Shown here: positions 45,210-54,568 of the stretch, piece after piece | Layout: each line of letters starts with the position of its first letter | How positions within the stretch are numbered: the stretch's first letter is position 1 | Source: Nostocoides sp. HKS02 | GTDB lineage: Bacteria; Actinomycetota; Actinomycetes; Actinomycetales; Dermatophilaceae | Assembly (NCBI RefSeq): GCF_009707485.1 | Contig: NZ_CP046121.1 | Location: 2,170,001 to 2,234,000, forward strand | Direction: 5' to 3' | DNA: 64,000 bases | Translations under genes and position numbers: made by a program | The notes under the pieces: generated by a model | Told to the model about the DNA's origin: nothing | The model's database searches: none | What the model saw: only the letters and a program-made list of their open reading frames with translations

Positions 45210-46265
45210 TCAGCGCGGTGGTGGGCCGAGCAGCAGGTCCTGCCAGCCGCCCCGACGATGGTGGACCGGACGTCCGTCGTGACGGGACACCTGACCGCCC
45301 GCCCAGCCCGCGTCCGACCGCAGCGGCCCGAGGGGGTCCCGGTCCTCGTCCGGGACGGAGTCACCCGGTCGGGCCAGCGCGCGGTCGATGGCCTCGGCGA
45401 CCGGCAGCATCGGGTGGCGCTCGGGCATGAGGTCGCGCAGGAAGTCCTGGCCCCCGCAGACCATGTCGTGGTGCAGGCTCTCGACCAGGGACTGGACGGT
45501 CGACGCCGGCGCGCTGGTCAGGACGGGCGCCAGCCGCGAGACCACCCCGGTCGGGACCAGCGGCACGCTGACCTGCAGACGTTGGAGACCGGCGAGCCGC
45601 GCGTAGAGGCGCAGCAGCGCGGCATACGTCACGCGGTCGCCGCTGCCCAGGTCGTAGGCGCGGCTGTGCGCCGGAGCGGACAGCGCCCCCACCAGGGCGG
45701 TGACGACGTCGTTCACGGCGACCGGCTCGATCCTGCTGCGCATCCACGTCGGCAGGGCCTGCACCGGCAGCCGCTCGCTCAGCTGGCGCATGATCTCGAA
45801 CGACGTCGACCCGCTGCCCACGACCATGGCCGCCCGCAGCGCCAGCGTCGGCACTCCGGAGTCGGTGAGGATCTGCTCGACCTCGAGTCGCGAGCGCAGG
45901 TGTGCCGAGAGGTCGCCCTCGGGGACAGCCGGGACGAGGCCACCGAGGTAGACGATGCGCTGCGCGCCGGCCCGCACCGACGCGTGTGCCGCGTGGTAGG
46001 CGCCCTCGCGGTCGCGCGTCGCGAAGTCGTCGCCGCCCAACCCGTGGATGAGGTAGTAGACGGCGTCCGCGCCCGCGGCGGCCCGACGCGCAGAGTCTCG
46101 GTCGAGGACCTGCATCGTCACGGCCTCGACCCGGTCGGCCCACCAGAAGCGCGAGGCGCTCGTGACGTCCGTGAACGTAGCGACCACGTCGTGACCCTCG
46201 GCGAGCAGAGCCGGGACCAGGCGGCTCCCGATGTAGCCGCCCCCGCCCATCACGACCACCCGCAC
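45210..46265 (-). CDS. NAD(P)-binding SDR-type epimerase/reductase (second paralogue)
   Basis: 351 residues from GTG 46265, chosen because GGAGGGAGG lies just upstream; the frame opens six codons earlier. Rossmann motif GGGGYIGSRLVPALLAEGHD, then YYLIHGLGGDDFATRDRE, VYLGGLVPAVPEGDLSAHLR and VAVNDVVTALVGAL. Line for line it resembles the SDR at 43642, including the HL.SRLEVE and S.F..MR.L.ERLP patterns, so the two are paralogues in convergent orientation around the SRPBCC gene. Substrate unknown. Confidence 0.78.
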   Translation of the reverse strand: MRVVVMGGGGYIGSRLVPALLAEGHDVVATFTDVTSASRFWWADRVEAVTMQVLDRDSARRAAAGADAVYYLIHGLGGDDFATRDREGAYHAAHASVRAGAQRIVYLGGLVPAVPEGDLSAHLRSRLEVEQILTDSGVPTLALRAAMVVGSGSTSFEIMRQLSERLPVQALPTWMRSRIEPVAVNDVVTALVGALSAPAHSRAYDLGSGDRVTYAALLRLYARLAGLQRLQVSVPLVPTGVVSRLAPVLTSAPASTVQSLVESLHHDMVCGGQDFLRDLMPERHPMLPVAEAIDRALARPGDSVPDEDRDPLGPLRSDAGWAGGQVSRHDGRPVHHRRGGWQDLLLGPPPR

Positions 46266-46397
46266 GGCGCCTCCCTCCGGCACTCATGACCGAGCGCGCC
46301 AGCGCGCCGAGCCCGAGGCGGAAGATCCTGTCACACCCTTCCGCACGCTGGAGATGTGCGAGATGCTGGACGGGCCGATTTGGGGTCGTTGTTGATC

Positions 46398-46634
46398 ATG
46401 ATGCCGCAAGACTTCCCTCAGAACTCACCGCAAGACCCGGCGTTGGTCGCGGTGATCAGGACGTTGACCTCAGCGGTCCAGGACCTGAGCGAGAACGTCC
46501 AGGCACTCCAGACCCGCAGGCCACCCGAGAGTCACCCGAACGACCCTCGATCCTGGGGCGTGCCCAGCCATCGACCGGAGCGCTCGGCGCGCCCCCGCCG
46601 GGTGCCATCGCGCAGCCAGGCTCCGCACCCCTAG
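46398..46634 (+). CDS. Possible small protein of about 78 residues
   Basis: Two adjacent ATG codons (46398, 46401) open a frame reading MMPQDFPQNSPQDPALVAVI then RTLTSAVQDLSENVQALQTR, an amphipathic helix or short coiled coil followed by a basic Pro/Arg tail. Codon use in the first 40 residues looks like a gene; the tail does not. I do not recognise it, and no ribosome binding site is obvious. It lies in the otherwise empty 445-base gap between the second SDR and the channel-like gene, in which nothing else is evident. Confidence 0.3.
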   Translation: MMPQDFPQNSPQDPALVAVIRTLTSAVQDLSENVQALQTRRPPESHPNDPRSWGVPSHRPERSARPRRVPSRSQAPHP

Positions 46635-46711
46635 GCCGTCGCACACCACTGCGCAGGCTGCGGCGGGGGCGGTCCTGCGCCTCATCCATCGCGCGCGGTT
46701 GAATAGGGCCT

Positions 46712-47845
46712 GTGCTGGCAGCGTGGATCGGGTGCATCGCGGGTGTCGTCGTGGTGACCGGCACGCTCGCGAGCGTGATCGGCACACTGGTCGTGCCGCG
46801 GCGCGTCGACTCCCGGATCTCCCGGCTGTGCGAGCACCTCATGGACGGCCTGTTCCGCGCGGTGGTCCCTCGTGGCGCGAAGTACGAGGTCCGCGACCGG
46901 GTGCTCGCCTGGCAGGCTCCCATCACCCTGCTGGTCCGGCTGCTGGTCTGGCTGACCCTCCTCGCCCTGGGGTTCGGGCTGGTCCTGCTGCCTGCGGTGC
47001 CGGGATCACCCGGCCGGGCGTTCTCCGACGCCGGGTCGTCGCTGTTCACCCTCGGGTATGCCGCGCCGACCGGTCGCGCCAGCGCGGCGCTCGAGTACCT
47101 GGCCGCGTTCACCGGGCTCGTCGTGGTCGGCCTGCAGGTCGGCTACCTCCCGACCCTGTATGCCGCGTTCAACCGGCGCGAGACGGCGGTGACCCTGCTC
47201 ACCGCACGGGCCGGCACTCCGGCCTGGGGCCCGGAGATCCTGGCGCGGACCAGGTGGGGCATCTTCGACGGTGACGCCCGGCCGGTGCTGGACGAGCTCT
47301 TCAGCTCGTGGGAGGGCTGGGCGGCGGAGGTCGCCGAGTCGCACACGACCTACTTCACGCTCGCGCGGCTGCGCTCGCCGCAGCCCTTCTCGGACTGGCT
47401 CACCTCGCTGGTCGCCGTGCTCGATGCGGCCGCGCTGCACCTCTCACTGACGCCGTCGGCCGAACCGAAGATCACGGCACGCCTGGCGCTGCGCATGGGC
47501 TTCGAGGCGCTCGACCGCATCGCCCGCGCGATGCGCCTGCCCGTACCACCAGGACCCGACCCCGACGCACCGATCTCCGTGTCGTACGACCAGTTCTGCG
47601 CGGCCACGGCGATGCTCCGACAGCTGGACTACCCGATCGAGGTGACGGACGAGGTCGCCTGGCCGAACTTCCGCGGCTGGCGGGTCAACTACGACGTCAC
47701 CGCGCTACTCCTCGCCCGCGAGCTCGACGCCACTCCGGCCATGTGGACCGGTCCACGACGCTGGCCGTCGGAGCCCATCCCGCCTCGCCGTCCGGCTCTG
47801 CGCAAGGCCAGCGCCCCGCCGCGCCGCGAGCCGCCGCGCAGCTAG
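46712..47845 (+). CDS. Membrane protein with potassium-channel-like pore segment
   Basis: 377 residues from GTG 46712. An N-terminal transmembrane helix (GCIAGVVVVTGTLASVIGTL) is followed by another (LLVRLLVWLTLLALGFGLVL), a pore-like stretch SSLFTLGYAAPTG resembling the T-x-G-Y-G filter of K+ channels, a further helix (LAAFTGLVVVGLQVGYLPTL) and a soluble domain of about 200 residues. The filter is degenerate, so ion selectivity is uncertain. Convergent with the YCII gene. Confidence 0.65.
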   Translation: MLAAWIGCIAGVVVVTGTLASVIGTLVVPRRVDSRISRLCEHLMDGLFRAVVPRGAKYEVRDRVLAWQAPITLLVRLLVWLTLLALGFGLVLLPAVPGSPGRAFSDAGSSLFTLGYAAPTGRASAALEYLAAFTGLVVVGLQVGYLPTLYAAFNRRETAVTLLTARAGTPAWGPEILARTRWGIFDGDARPVLDELFSSWEGWAAEVAESHTTYFTLARLRSPQPFSDWLTSLVAVLDAAALHLSLTPSAEPKITARLALRMGFEALDRIARAMRLPVPPGPDPDAPISVSYDQFCAATAMLRQLDYPIEVTDEVAWPNFRGWRVNYDVTALLLARELDATPAMWTGPRRWPSEPIPPRRPALRKASAPPRREPPRS

Positions 47846-47868
47846 GGGCGCGCCCTACGGGCCGCCGC

Positions 47869-48231
47869 TCAGGCGAGGCCCTCGAACGGACGAACCTCGA
47901 CCTTGCCGCGGCAGGCCTTGGATCCCTCGGCAGCGAGCCGGAGCGCGACGTCGAGGTCTGGCGCGTCGATCACCCAGAAGCCTCCGATGACCTCCTTGCT
48001 CTCCAGGTACGGGCCGTCGGTCAGGACGGGCGTGTCCCCCTGTCCGTCGACGACGGTCGCCGTCGAGGCCGGCTCGAGACCCCCGGCGAACACCCAGTAG
48101 CCATCCGCGTGCAGCTTGTCGTTGAAGGCGCCGGTGGCGGCGAACGCCTCCTCCATCTCCTCCTTGGAGCCGTAGCTGCCGAACTCGTCCCTCTCGGCCG
48201 GGCCGTGCACGGCCAGCAGGTAGTGCGTCAT
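47869..48231 (-). CDS. YCII/DGPF domain protein
   Basis: 120 residues. It begins MTHYLLAVHGPAERDEFGSY and has VLTDGPYLESKEVIGGFWVIDAP, the DGP(F/Y) signature, and ends VEVRPFEGLA. Such proteins often sit beside ECF sigma factors; none is adjacent here. Function unknown. AGGAG lies seven bases upstream of ATG 48231. Confidence 0.85.
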   Translation of the reverse strand: MTHYLLAVHGPAERDEFGSYGSKEEMEEAFAATGAFNDKLHADGYWVFAGGLEPASTATVVDGQGDTPVLTDGPYLESKEVIGGFWVIDAPDLDVALRLAAEGSKACRGKVEVRPFEGLA

Positions 48232-48336
48232 CACACATCTCCTCAGTTCCCGGCGGTCCCGATGACCACCTCCAGCCACCCCACGAACGGTATGCCGCGG
48301 ATCCGACAACCTTCACAGAAAAGCAGGTGGCAGAGG

Positions 48337-48936
48337 TCAGGCGGTGCGGATGCCGGCCAGCACGATGCTCACGACCCGCTTCTGCTGGTCCGGGTCGAGC
48401 TCGCCCATCATCGTGCAGCCCCCGACGAGGCGGAGCAGGTCGGAGGGTTCGACATCGGTGCGCGCGACGCCTGCACCCTGGGCGTTGCGGAGTACCGCGC
48501 CCGCCGCGTCGTTGACCGCCTGGCGGGAGTGGGTGAGCAGCTCGGAGTCGCGGCCGACGGCGTCGACCAGCTCCTGGAACAGCGCGCGCTTGGTCGCCGC
48601 GTAGTCGAGCAGGACCCACACCCACTGCTCGAGGGCAGCCCACGGCTCCTGCGACTCGACGAGCCGCACGGTCTGCTGCTCGAGCGCGTCGACATCCTCG
48701 CGGTAGACGGCTTCGAGCAGGGACAGCCGGGTGGGAAAGCGGCGGTAGAGCGTGCCGATGCCCACGCCCGCCCGGCGCGCGATCTCCTCGAGCGAGGACT
48801 CGGTGCCGGACTCGCGCAGCACCTCGCGGGCAGCAAGGACCAGGCGCTCGTGGTTCCGCTGCGCGTCAGCGCGCATCGGCCGCTCCGCGCTGAGCTGACC
48901 GGCGGCAGGTGTCGGGACCACCCGGCATACCTCCAT
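48337..48936 (-). CDS. TetR family transcriptional regulator
   Basis: About 199 residues from ATG 48936; ATG at 48876 is an alternative 20 residues in. The helix-turn-helix is SLEEIARRAGVGIGTLYRRF at about residues 46-65, followed by a ligand-binding domain. It is divergent from an MFS efflux gene, with an 8-base inverted repeat over the efflux promoter, so it is probably the local repressor that releases DNA when a pump substrate binds. Confidence 0.85.
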   Translation of the reverse strand: MEVCRVVPTPAAGQLSAERPMRADAQRNHERLVLAAREVLRESGTESSLEEIARRAGVGIGTLYRRFPTRLSLLEAVYREDVDALEQQTVRLVESQEPWAALEQWVWVLLDYAATKRALFQELVDAVGRDSELLTHSRQAVNDAAGAVLRNAQGAGVARTDVEPSDLLRLVGGCTMMGELDPDQQKRVVSIVLAGIRTA

Positions 48937-48949
48937 CACAGGAAAGGAC

Positions 48950-48992
48950 TTGCAAAGCGGAGGCTCCCTCCGTATTGTCTCATCCGGAGGGA
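48950..48992 (+). promoter_or_regulatory. MFS promoter with overlapping TetR-type operator
   Basis: TTGCAA (48950-48955) and TATTGT (48973-48978) are 17 bases apart. An inverted repeat TCCCTCCG (48965-48972) / CGGAGGGA (48985-48992) with a 12-base spacer brackets the -10 box. The downstream MFS gene starts at 49035. Binding of the divergent TetR protein here would block the promoter. Confidence 0.6.
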
Positions 48993-49034
48993 CCTTCCAC
49001 TTATTCACCATCGTACCCGAAGGAGCAAGACCTC

Positions 49035-50533
49035 GTGTCTGCACAGACTCTCGCGGCTCCAGCGCCCAGCCCCACGCCGTCCCCGATCCAGCGACCCGAC
49101 GGACCCCGTCGGCGGGTCTCTCCCGCCGTCGTCCTCGGCGTCATCCTCACCGCCCAGCTCATGGTCGTGCTCGACGCGACCATCGTGAACGTCGCCCTGC
49201 CCCGCATGCAGACGGCGCTCCACTTCACCCCCACGGGCCTGTCGTGGGTGCTCAACGCCTACACCCTCGCCTTCGGCGGACTGCTCCTGTTCGGCGCACG
49301 GGCCGGTGACCTGTTCGGGCGACGCCGGGTCTTCCTCGCCGGGATGGCGCTTGTTCGCGGCGGCGTCCTTCGTCGGCGGCCTGGCCACCACCTCGACCTG
49401 GCTGGTCGCGTCCCGCGCGGCTCAGGGTGTCGGCGCGGCCCTCGCCGCACCGGCGGTGCTCGCACTGCTCATGTCGACGTTCACCGAGGTGCGCGAGCGC
49501 ACTCGCGCCCTGGGCCTGTTCACCGGAGTCTCCATCGGGGGCGCCGCCATCGGCCTCATCGCCGGCGGCCTGCTCACGCAGTGGTTCTCGTGGCGCTGGG
49601 TGATGTTCGTCAACGTCCCGATCGGCCTCGCGGTGATCGCCGCCGCGCTCCTGGTCGTCCCGGAGACCCCGCGAGCGACCGGACGGATCGACGTGGCCGG
49701 CGCCCTGACCTCGACCCTCGGCATGACCGCCCTCGTCTACGGGTTCGTCCGCGCTGCCGAGGCCGGGTGGAGCAACGCCGAGACGATCACGTCGTTCGTC
49801 GCCGCGGTGCTGCTGCTCGCGGCGTTCGTCGTCGTCGAACGACGCGCGGCACACCCGATCGTGCCCCTCGAGCTTGTTCGCCAACCCCACCCGTGCGGGG
49901 TCGTATGCCGGGCGGCTGCTTCTCGTGGCCGGGATCATGGGCACGTTCTTCTTCACCACCCTGTTCCTCCAGAACGTGCTCCACTACAGCCCGCTGCAGA
50001 CCGGCCTGGGGTTCCTGCCCCTGACCGCGGCGCTGTTCCTCGCCTCACAGCTGAGCGCTCGCCGGTTCGTCGAGCAGTTCGGACCGCGCCGCGTGATGGT
50101 GGTCGGGACGCTGCTGTCGACGACCTCGCTGGCGCTGCTCAGCCGGATGTCCGAGACCAGCAGCTACTGGTACATCCTCGTGCCCCTCGTCCTGCTCGGC
50201 CTCGGCAACGGCACCGCGTTCGTGCCGCTGACCGGCGCCTCGCTCCACGAGGTCGAACCACAGCACGCCGGAGCCGCGTCCGGCCTGGTCAACGTCACGC
50301 AGCAGGTCGGTGGGTCGTTGGGGCTGGCCCTGCTCGTGACGGTGTTCGGCACGGCCAGCCGGCACGCCGCGTCCGAGCCGACCCACGGCCGCTCGGTCGT
50401 CGAGCAGTCCCAGCACGTCTTCGTCGCCGGGGCGTCGACCGCCCTGACGGTCGCTGCCGGGTTGTTGCTGCTCACCGTCCTCGTCGTGTCCCAGCTCCAC
50501 CGGACACCACGGCCCGCGCGCGCCTCGCACTAG
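49035..50533 (+). CDS. MFS drug efflux transporter (DHA2/EmrB type), two apparent frameshifts
   Basis: Proton-driven multidrug exporter of the 14-helix type, 498 residues after correction. The N-terminal helix has VLDATIVNVALPRMQTAL and motif A-like GARAGDLFGRRRVFL; GGLLTQWFSWRWVMFVNVP follows. The frame breaks at about 49351 and again at about 49874. Both places read CTTGTTCGC where LF is expected, and deleting one T restores GMALFAAASFVGG and LELFANPTRAGSYAG. GTG at 49035, with AAGGAG upstream. As written the gene would be dead; two identical-context insertions suggest an artefact. Confidence 0.82.
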
Positions 50534-50598
50534 GAGGCGGGCCTCTGGTCAGCGCTCGAGCTGGCCGGAGGCCCTCGGTGGACCGATGCGTCGGGCCG

Positions 50599-51162
50599 TC
50601 ATGCAACCCGGGATTCATGCGCGCCCACGATGTGTGGCGCTGCGGTGAGCGCAAGCCGGCGCACGACCATGGTCTCGACGATGACCAGGGAGGCGAGCAG
50701 GGAGGTCGCCAGCGTCAGGATCCAGGTGCTGCGCAACGAGGCCCAGGCGGGCGGGGAATCGATGGCGATCGCGACGGGGAGCGCGAGCAGCATCAGGGCG
50801 CTGGGGATGCCGATCCAGAGTCGGCTCCTCGGCGTACCGCGGCCGCCCGCGACCCACCCGGCGCCCACGACGGCGAGCATGATCGGCACGGCTGCGGGGT
50901 CCAGACACATGACCATGGGGGCCCATCTGAGGCGCTGGGGCGCGGGCATGACTCCAGGCCGAGGCGGTGTGATCGCCCACGCCATCAGCGCGCCCGTCAC
51001 GGCGCCCGGAGGCAGGATGAAGATGAAGGTGGCGATGCTGAAGTGTGAACCGCCCGGGTCCCTCGCAGCGAGCTCGGCCATCATCCCCCGCATGGCCGCT
51101 GCCCAGGCCAGTCCGAAGACCGCGCCGACGGCCAGCTCGCGGCGCGGCAACCGGCCCCTCAC
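50599..51162 (-). CDS. Hypothetical membrane protein
   Basis: 187 residues with about five hydrophobic segments (ELAVGAVFGLAWAAAMRGMM, AAVPIMLAVVGAGWV, IPSALMLLALPVAIAI, LTLATSLLASLVIVETMVV). I do not recognise the family. The GTG start at 51162 overlaps the stop of the upstream membrane protein (GTGA), so both form an operon that diverges from the sensor kinase genes and may be its target. Confidence 0.6.
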   Translation of the reverse strand: MRGRLPRRELAVGAVFGLAWAAAMRGMMAELAARDPGGSHFSIATFIFILPPGAVTGALMAWAITPPRPGVMPAPQRLRWAPMVMCLDPAAVPIMLAVVGAGWVAGGRGTPRSRLWIGIPSALMLLALPVAIAIDSPPAWASLRSTWILTLATSLLASLVIVETMVVRRLALTAAPHIVGAHESRVA

Positions 51163-51794
51163 GCTTCCTCGGCGATCAAGGTTGCACCGAGAGCAACCTG
51201 CAGCGCGGCCATGATGCCGATCGAGACCTGCAGCAGGTCACCGAAGATCAGCGCGATCATCGCGAAGGACCAGAGCCCGTTGGCCAACGGGACGAAGCGG
51301 GCGACTCCGTGCCAAGCTCCGGAGCGCAGGACGGCGACGCCGGCGAGAGTGAGGCCGATGCCGAGCAGGAGGGTTCCGCCACCGAACATCGAGCCGATGA
51401 CGCCACCGATGCCGTCGGCCATCATGGCGTTGGCGTTCGCGGCGGACAGGAAGTTGGCGACCACCAGCGTGGAAGCGCCGAGCACCGCAACCGAGGCGCC
51501 GGCGCGGCCGGCCCTGCTGGCTCGCAACGCCTGGCTGCGAGCGAGCGCGCCCAGCCCGATGACGACGAACAGGCCGGCGAAGGACCACCACGTCGAGATC
51601 TGGCCGGCCAGCCCTCCGAACCACGGGAAGTTCAGGCTGTCCTTGGGTGCTGGACTTTCCGACCGGTACGCGTTGGTGATGATCGCGGCATCGATCTGCG
51701 TCGCGGCGGCCGCGATCAGCCCCACGGCTGGAAGGAACACCGATGCACGGACGCGGTGACGAGTGGGGACCGGGGCGTTACTGATCATGGTCAT
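51159..51794 (-). CDS. Hypothetical polytopic membrane protein
   Basis: 211 residues from ATG 51794 (AGGAG upstream). It has about six transmembrane segments, the first at VFLPAVGLIAAAATQIDAAI, and several Gly/Ala-rich helices (GIGGVIGSMFGGGTLLLGIG). No family recognised. It shares a 140-base divergent region with the histidine kinase gene. Confidence 0.65.
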   Translation of the reverse strand: MTMISNAPVPTRHRVRASVFLPAVGLIAAAATQIDAAIITNAYRSESPAPKDSLNFPWFGGLAGQISTWWSFAGLFVVIGLGALARSQALRASRAGRAGASVAVLGASTLVVANFLSAANANAMMADGIGGVIGSMFGGGTLLLGIGLTLAGVAVLRSGAWHGVARFVPLANGLWSFAMIALIFGDLLQVSIGIMAALQVALGATLIAEEA

Positions 51795-51933
51795 CGGAGT
51801 CTCCTGGTGAGGTGCGAAGGATGACTCCATGAAAGACCCGCCGCATGAGGCCGCGCGTCCGGGCGGGCACCACACTGTGCGTTGCGTACCTGTACTGGAT
51901 ACACGGGCCCGCCCTGTGCGTCAGGATTCGGGA

Positions 51934-53763
51934 GTGGGACCGCGACTCCGACCGGCGCACTGGACGTTGCTGCTCGCGACCGTGCTGGTCGAGGGGGCCG
52001 CGATCGGCCTGTCGTGGGGACGCGAACCCACGTGGGACACGGTCGTCTACGCGGCATACGCCCTCGCCAACGTCGTCGCTGGCGTGCTGATCCTGGCACG
52101 CCACCCACGACACCTCATCGGGTGGCTGCTCATCACCACGGGAGTCCTGCAGGCTGTCGTCTCGGACCTCGGCCAGGGCTGGGCCCTCGTCGGCACCTCG
52201 CGAGGATGGCCCGGCTCTGCCATTGCCGACCTCGCGGCCGCCTCCACCTGGGCCGTCGGAGGCGGGCTCATGGCGGCGACCTTCGTGCTCTTTCCCGACG
52301 GGCGGCTGCCCCGGAGCGGTCGCGTCTGGCCATGGGTGCTCCCTGTCGCGGGCATCGGATCGCTGGTGCTGTTGGCCGGCTGGGCTACCGGCGACCAGGT
52401 CGACAGCCTGCTCGTCTCTGGTCGCAACCCACTGCGTTCTGCCACCGTCCCGACCGTCCTCCTCTACTGGGTCGGGTTCGTCGCCGTGACGACCGCAATG
52501 CTGCTCGGAGTCCTGGCGATGGTGCTGAGGATGCGTCGAGCCGACGGCGTCGAGCGCCAGCAGCTCAAGTGGATGGTCTTCGCGGTCGGAGTCGTGGTGG
52601 TCGTCCTGCTCCCGACCGCGCCGTTCTACACGAGCTCCGTGGCGTTCCGGATCGCCGATGCCCTGGTGCTCACTGCGCTGCCGCTCGCTGCGCTGGCCGC
52701 GATCTGGCGATACCGGCTCTACGACATCGAGCTCATCGTCAGTCGGACCGTCCTCTACCTGGCGGTGACCATGGTCCTCGGAGGACTGTTCGCTGCCTTG
52801 GTCGTCGGGCTCGGCGTCGTCTTCGGTGGCGGCTCGACGATCGCCACCGCCCTGGCCACGCTGCTCGTCGCGCTGGCGTTCGGGCCGCTGCGCCGCTGGA
52901 TGCAGCGATACCTCGATCGCTGGTTCGACCGTGGTCGGTACAACGCCATGGCCGACGTGGCTGGCTTCATGGCCGATCTGCGAGAAGGTCGGAGCGAGCC
53001 GGAGCGGGTGCACGAGGTGATCGCCGCCGCCGCGAGCCGGATGCGAAGTCCCGAGGCCCAGGCCGCGATCGTCCCGGCGCTCGAGAAGGAGGCCTCGCTG
53101 GCGATCGAAATGGTGAGCCTCCGTGCCGAGCTGCGTCACCAGCTGGAGGAGGTGCGGGACTCCCGGTTGCGGATCGTCGAAGCCGCTGAAGCCGAACGAC
53201 GCAGGATCGAGCGCGACCTCCACGACAGCGCCCAGCAGCGCATGGTCTCCATCGGGCTGGCCCTGAGGCATGTCCAGCATGAGCTGGGCGACTCGGCGAC
53301 AGGGGTGACGCGCACCTTGGAGGCGGCCGTGCGCGAGGTCACCGACACGATCGAGGAGCTGCGCGACATCGCCCACGGCATACGGCCTGGGGTCCTCGAC
53401 GACGGCCTGGCCCCGGCCCTTCGGGACCTGGCGCACCGCGCTCAGCTGCCGGTCTCGATCGAGGTACCCGAGGTGAGGTACTCGAAGGACGTCGAGACGG
53501 CGGCGTACTTCATCGCGTGTGAAGGCGTCACCAACGCGCTCAAACACGCTGGCGCCTCCCAGCTCGCCCTCGAGGTTCGGCAGCTCGGTCGTCGGCTCGT
53601 GGTCCGGGTGAGCGACGACGGCGTGGGTGGAGCGACGATGCGCGGTGGTGGCGGACTCGTGGGCGTCAGCGACCGGGTCGCCGCGCAGGGCGGGCAGTTC
53701 AGGATCGAGTCAAAGCCAGGACAGGGCACCACGCTCATCGCGGAGCTGTCATGCGGGTCGTGA
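51934..53763 (+). CDS. Membrane sensor histidine kinase (NarL/HisKA_3 type)
   Basis: About 609 residues from GTG 51934; ATG at 51829 would add 35 residues that look non-coding. The N-terminal half has about seven transmembrane helices. A coiled linker leads to the HisKA_3 H-box ERRRIERDLHDSAQQR with phospho-acceptor His, then the HATPase N box ACEGVTNALKHA and G box DDGVGGATMRGGGGLVG. The signal is unknown. The stop overlaps the response regulator start by 13 bases. Confidence 0.88.
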   Translation: MGPRLRPAHWTLLLATVLVEGAAIGLSWGREPTWDTVVYAAYALANVVAGVLILARHPRHLIGWLLITTGVLQAVVSDLGQGWALVGTSRGWPGSAIADLAAASTWAVGGGLMAATFVLFPDGRLPRSGRVWPWVLPVAGIGSLVLLAGWATGDQVDSLLVSGRNPLRSATVPTVLLYWVGFVAVTTAMLLGVLAMVLRMRRADGVERQQLKWMVFAVGVVVVVLLPTAPFYTSSVAFRIADALVLTALPLAALAAIWRYRLYDIELIVSRTVLYLAVTMVLGGLFAALVVGLGVVFGGGSTIATALATLLVALAFGPLRRWMQRYLDRWFDRGRYNAMADVAGFMADLREGRSEPERVHEVIAAAASRMRSPEAQAAIVPALEKEASLAIEMVSLRAELRHQLEEVRDSRLRIVEAAEAERRRIERDLHDSAQQRMVSIGLALRHVQHELGDSATGVTRTLEAAVREVTDTIEELRDIAHGIRPGVLDDGLAPALRDLAHRAQLPVSIEVPEVRYSKDVETAAYFIACEGVTNALKHAGASQLALEVRQLGRRLVVRVSDDGVGGATMRGGGGLVGVSDRVAAQGGQFRIESKPGQGTTLIAELSCGS

Positions 53764-54398
53764 TCGTCGAGGACCAGGTCCTGCTCCGCGAGGGACTCGC
53801 GCGGCTGTTCGTGGACGGCGGCCATCAGGTCGTCGCGACCAGAGGCGATGCCGAGGGGCTGCTGCCGCTGGCCGCGGAGGTAGCGCCGGATCTGGTGGTG
53901 CTCGACGTGCGTATGCCGCCCACGCACACTGACGAAGGCATCAGGGCGGCCGCTGAGCTCAAGGCCGCGATGCCCCACCTCGGTGTGCTGGTCCTCTCGC
54001 AGCACGTCGAGACGGTGCACTCCGTCGGGCTCATCGAGTACCCCGCGTTCGGCTACCTGCTCAAGGACCGCGTGCTGGAGGTCGGCGACTTCCTGGCGAC
54101 GTGCGAACGAGTGGCCGCTGGCGGTTCGGCGCTCGACCCGAAGGTCGTCGCGAACCTGGTCGGCGGTCGGCGACGTGGGAGCGTCGACATCTTGAGCGAG
54201 CGCGAGGCCGAGGTCCTCGGGCTCATGGCCGAGGGGCTGACCAACACCGGGATCGCCCAACGGCTGGTCATCAGCGACCGCACGGTCGAGTCCCACGTGC
54301 GACGACTCTTCGCCAAGCTCGACATCCCCGAATCCGCCAACGAGCACCGCCGGGTGCTGGCCGTGCTGGCTCACCTGCGCGGCACCAGGTCAGCGTGA
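53751..54398 (+). CDS. LuxR/NarL-type response regulator
   Basis: 215 residues. The receiver domain has acidic residues VIVEDQ, phospho-acceptor Asp in LVVLDVRMPP and Lys in GYLLKDRV. The C-terminal GerE HTH has LSEREAEVLGLMAEGLTNTG and SDRTVESHVRRLFAKL. It is the partner of the preceding kinase. Nothing recognisable lies between its stop and the palindrome at 54569. Confidence 0.93.
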   Translation: MRVVIVEDQVLLREGLARLFVDGGHQVVATRGDAEGLLPLAAEVAPDLVVLDVRMPPTHTDEGIRAAAELKAAMPHLGVLVLSQHVETVHSVGLIEYPAFGYLLKDRVLEVGDFLATCERVAAGGSALDPKVVANLVGGRRRGSVDILSEREAEVLGLMAEGLTNTGIAQRLVISDRTVESHVRRLFAKLDIPESANEHRRVLAVLAHLRGTRSA

Positions 54399-54568
54399 CG
54401 GTGCGGCGCCGAGTACCCCCGCGACGTATGCCGCCCGCTCGCCTTCCGCTTGGCGGCTAGGCGCGAGCTTCGGCGCGATTTCCCCACAGACACTCGGCGC
54501 CAGACGGCGTCGTTCGCTACCCGGGCCCCTAGGGGCCGTGCTCTTTGGCAGACGGCACTCCGAACAGC

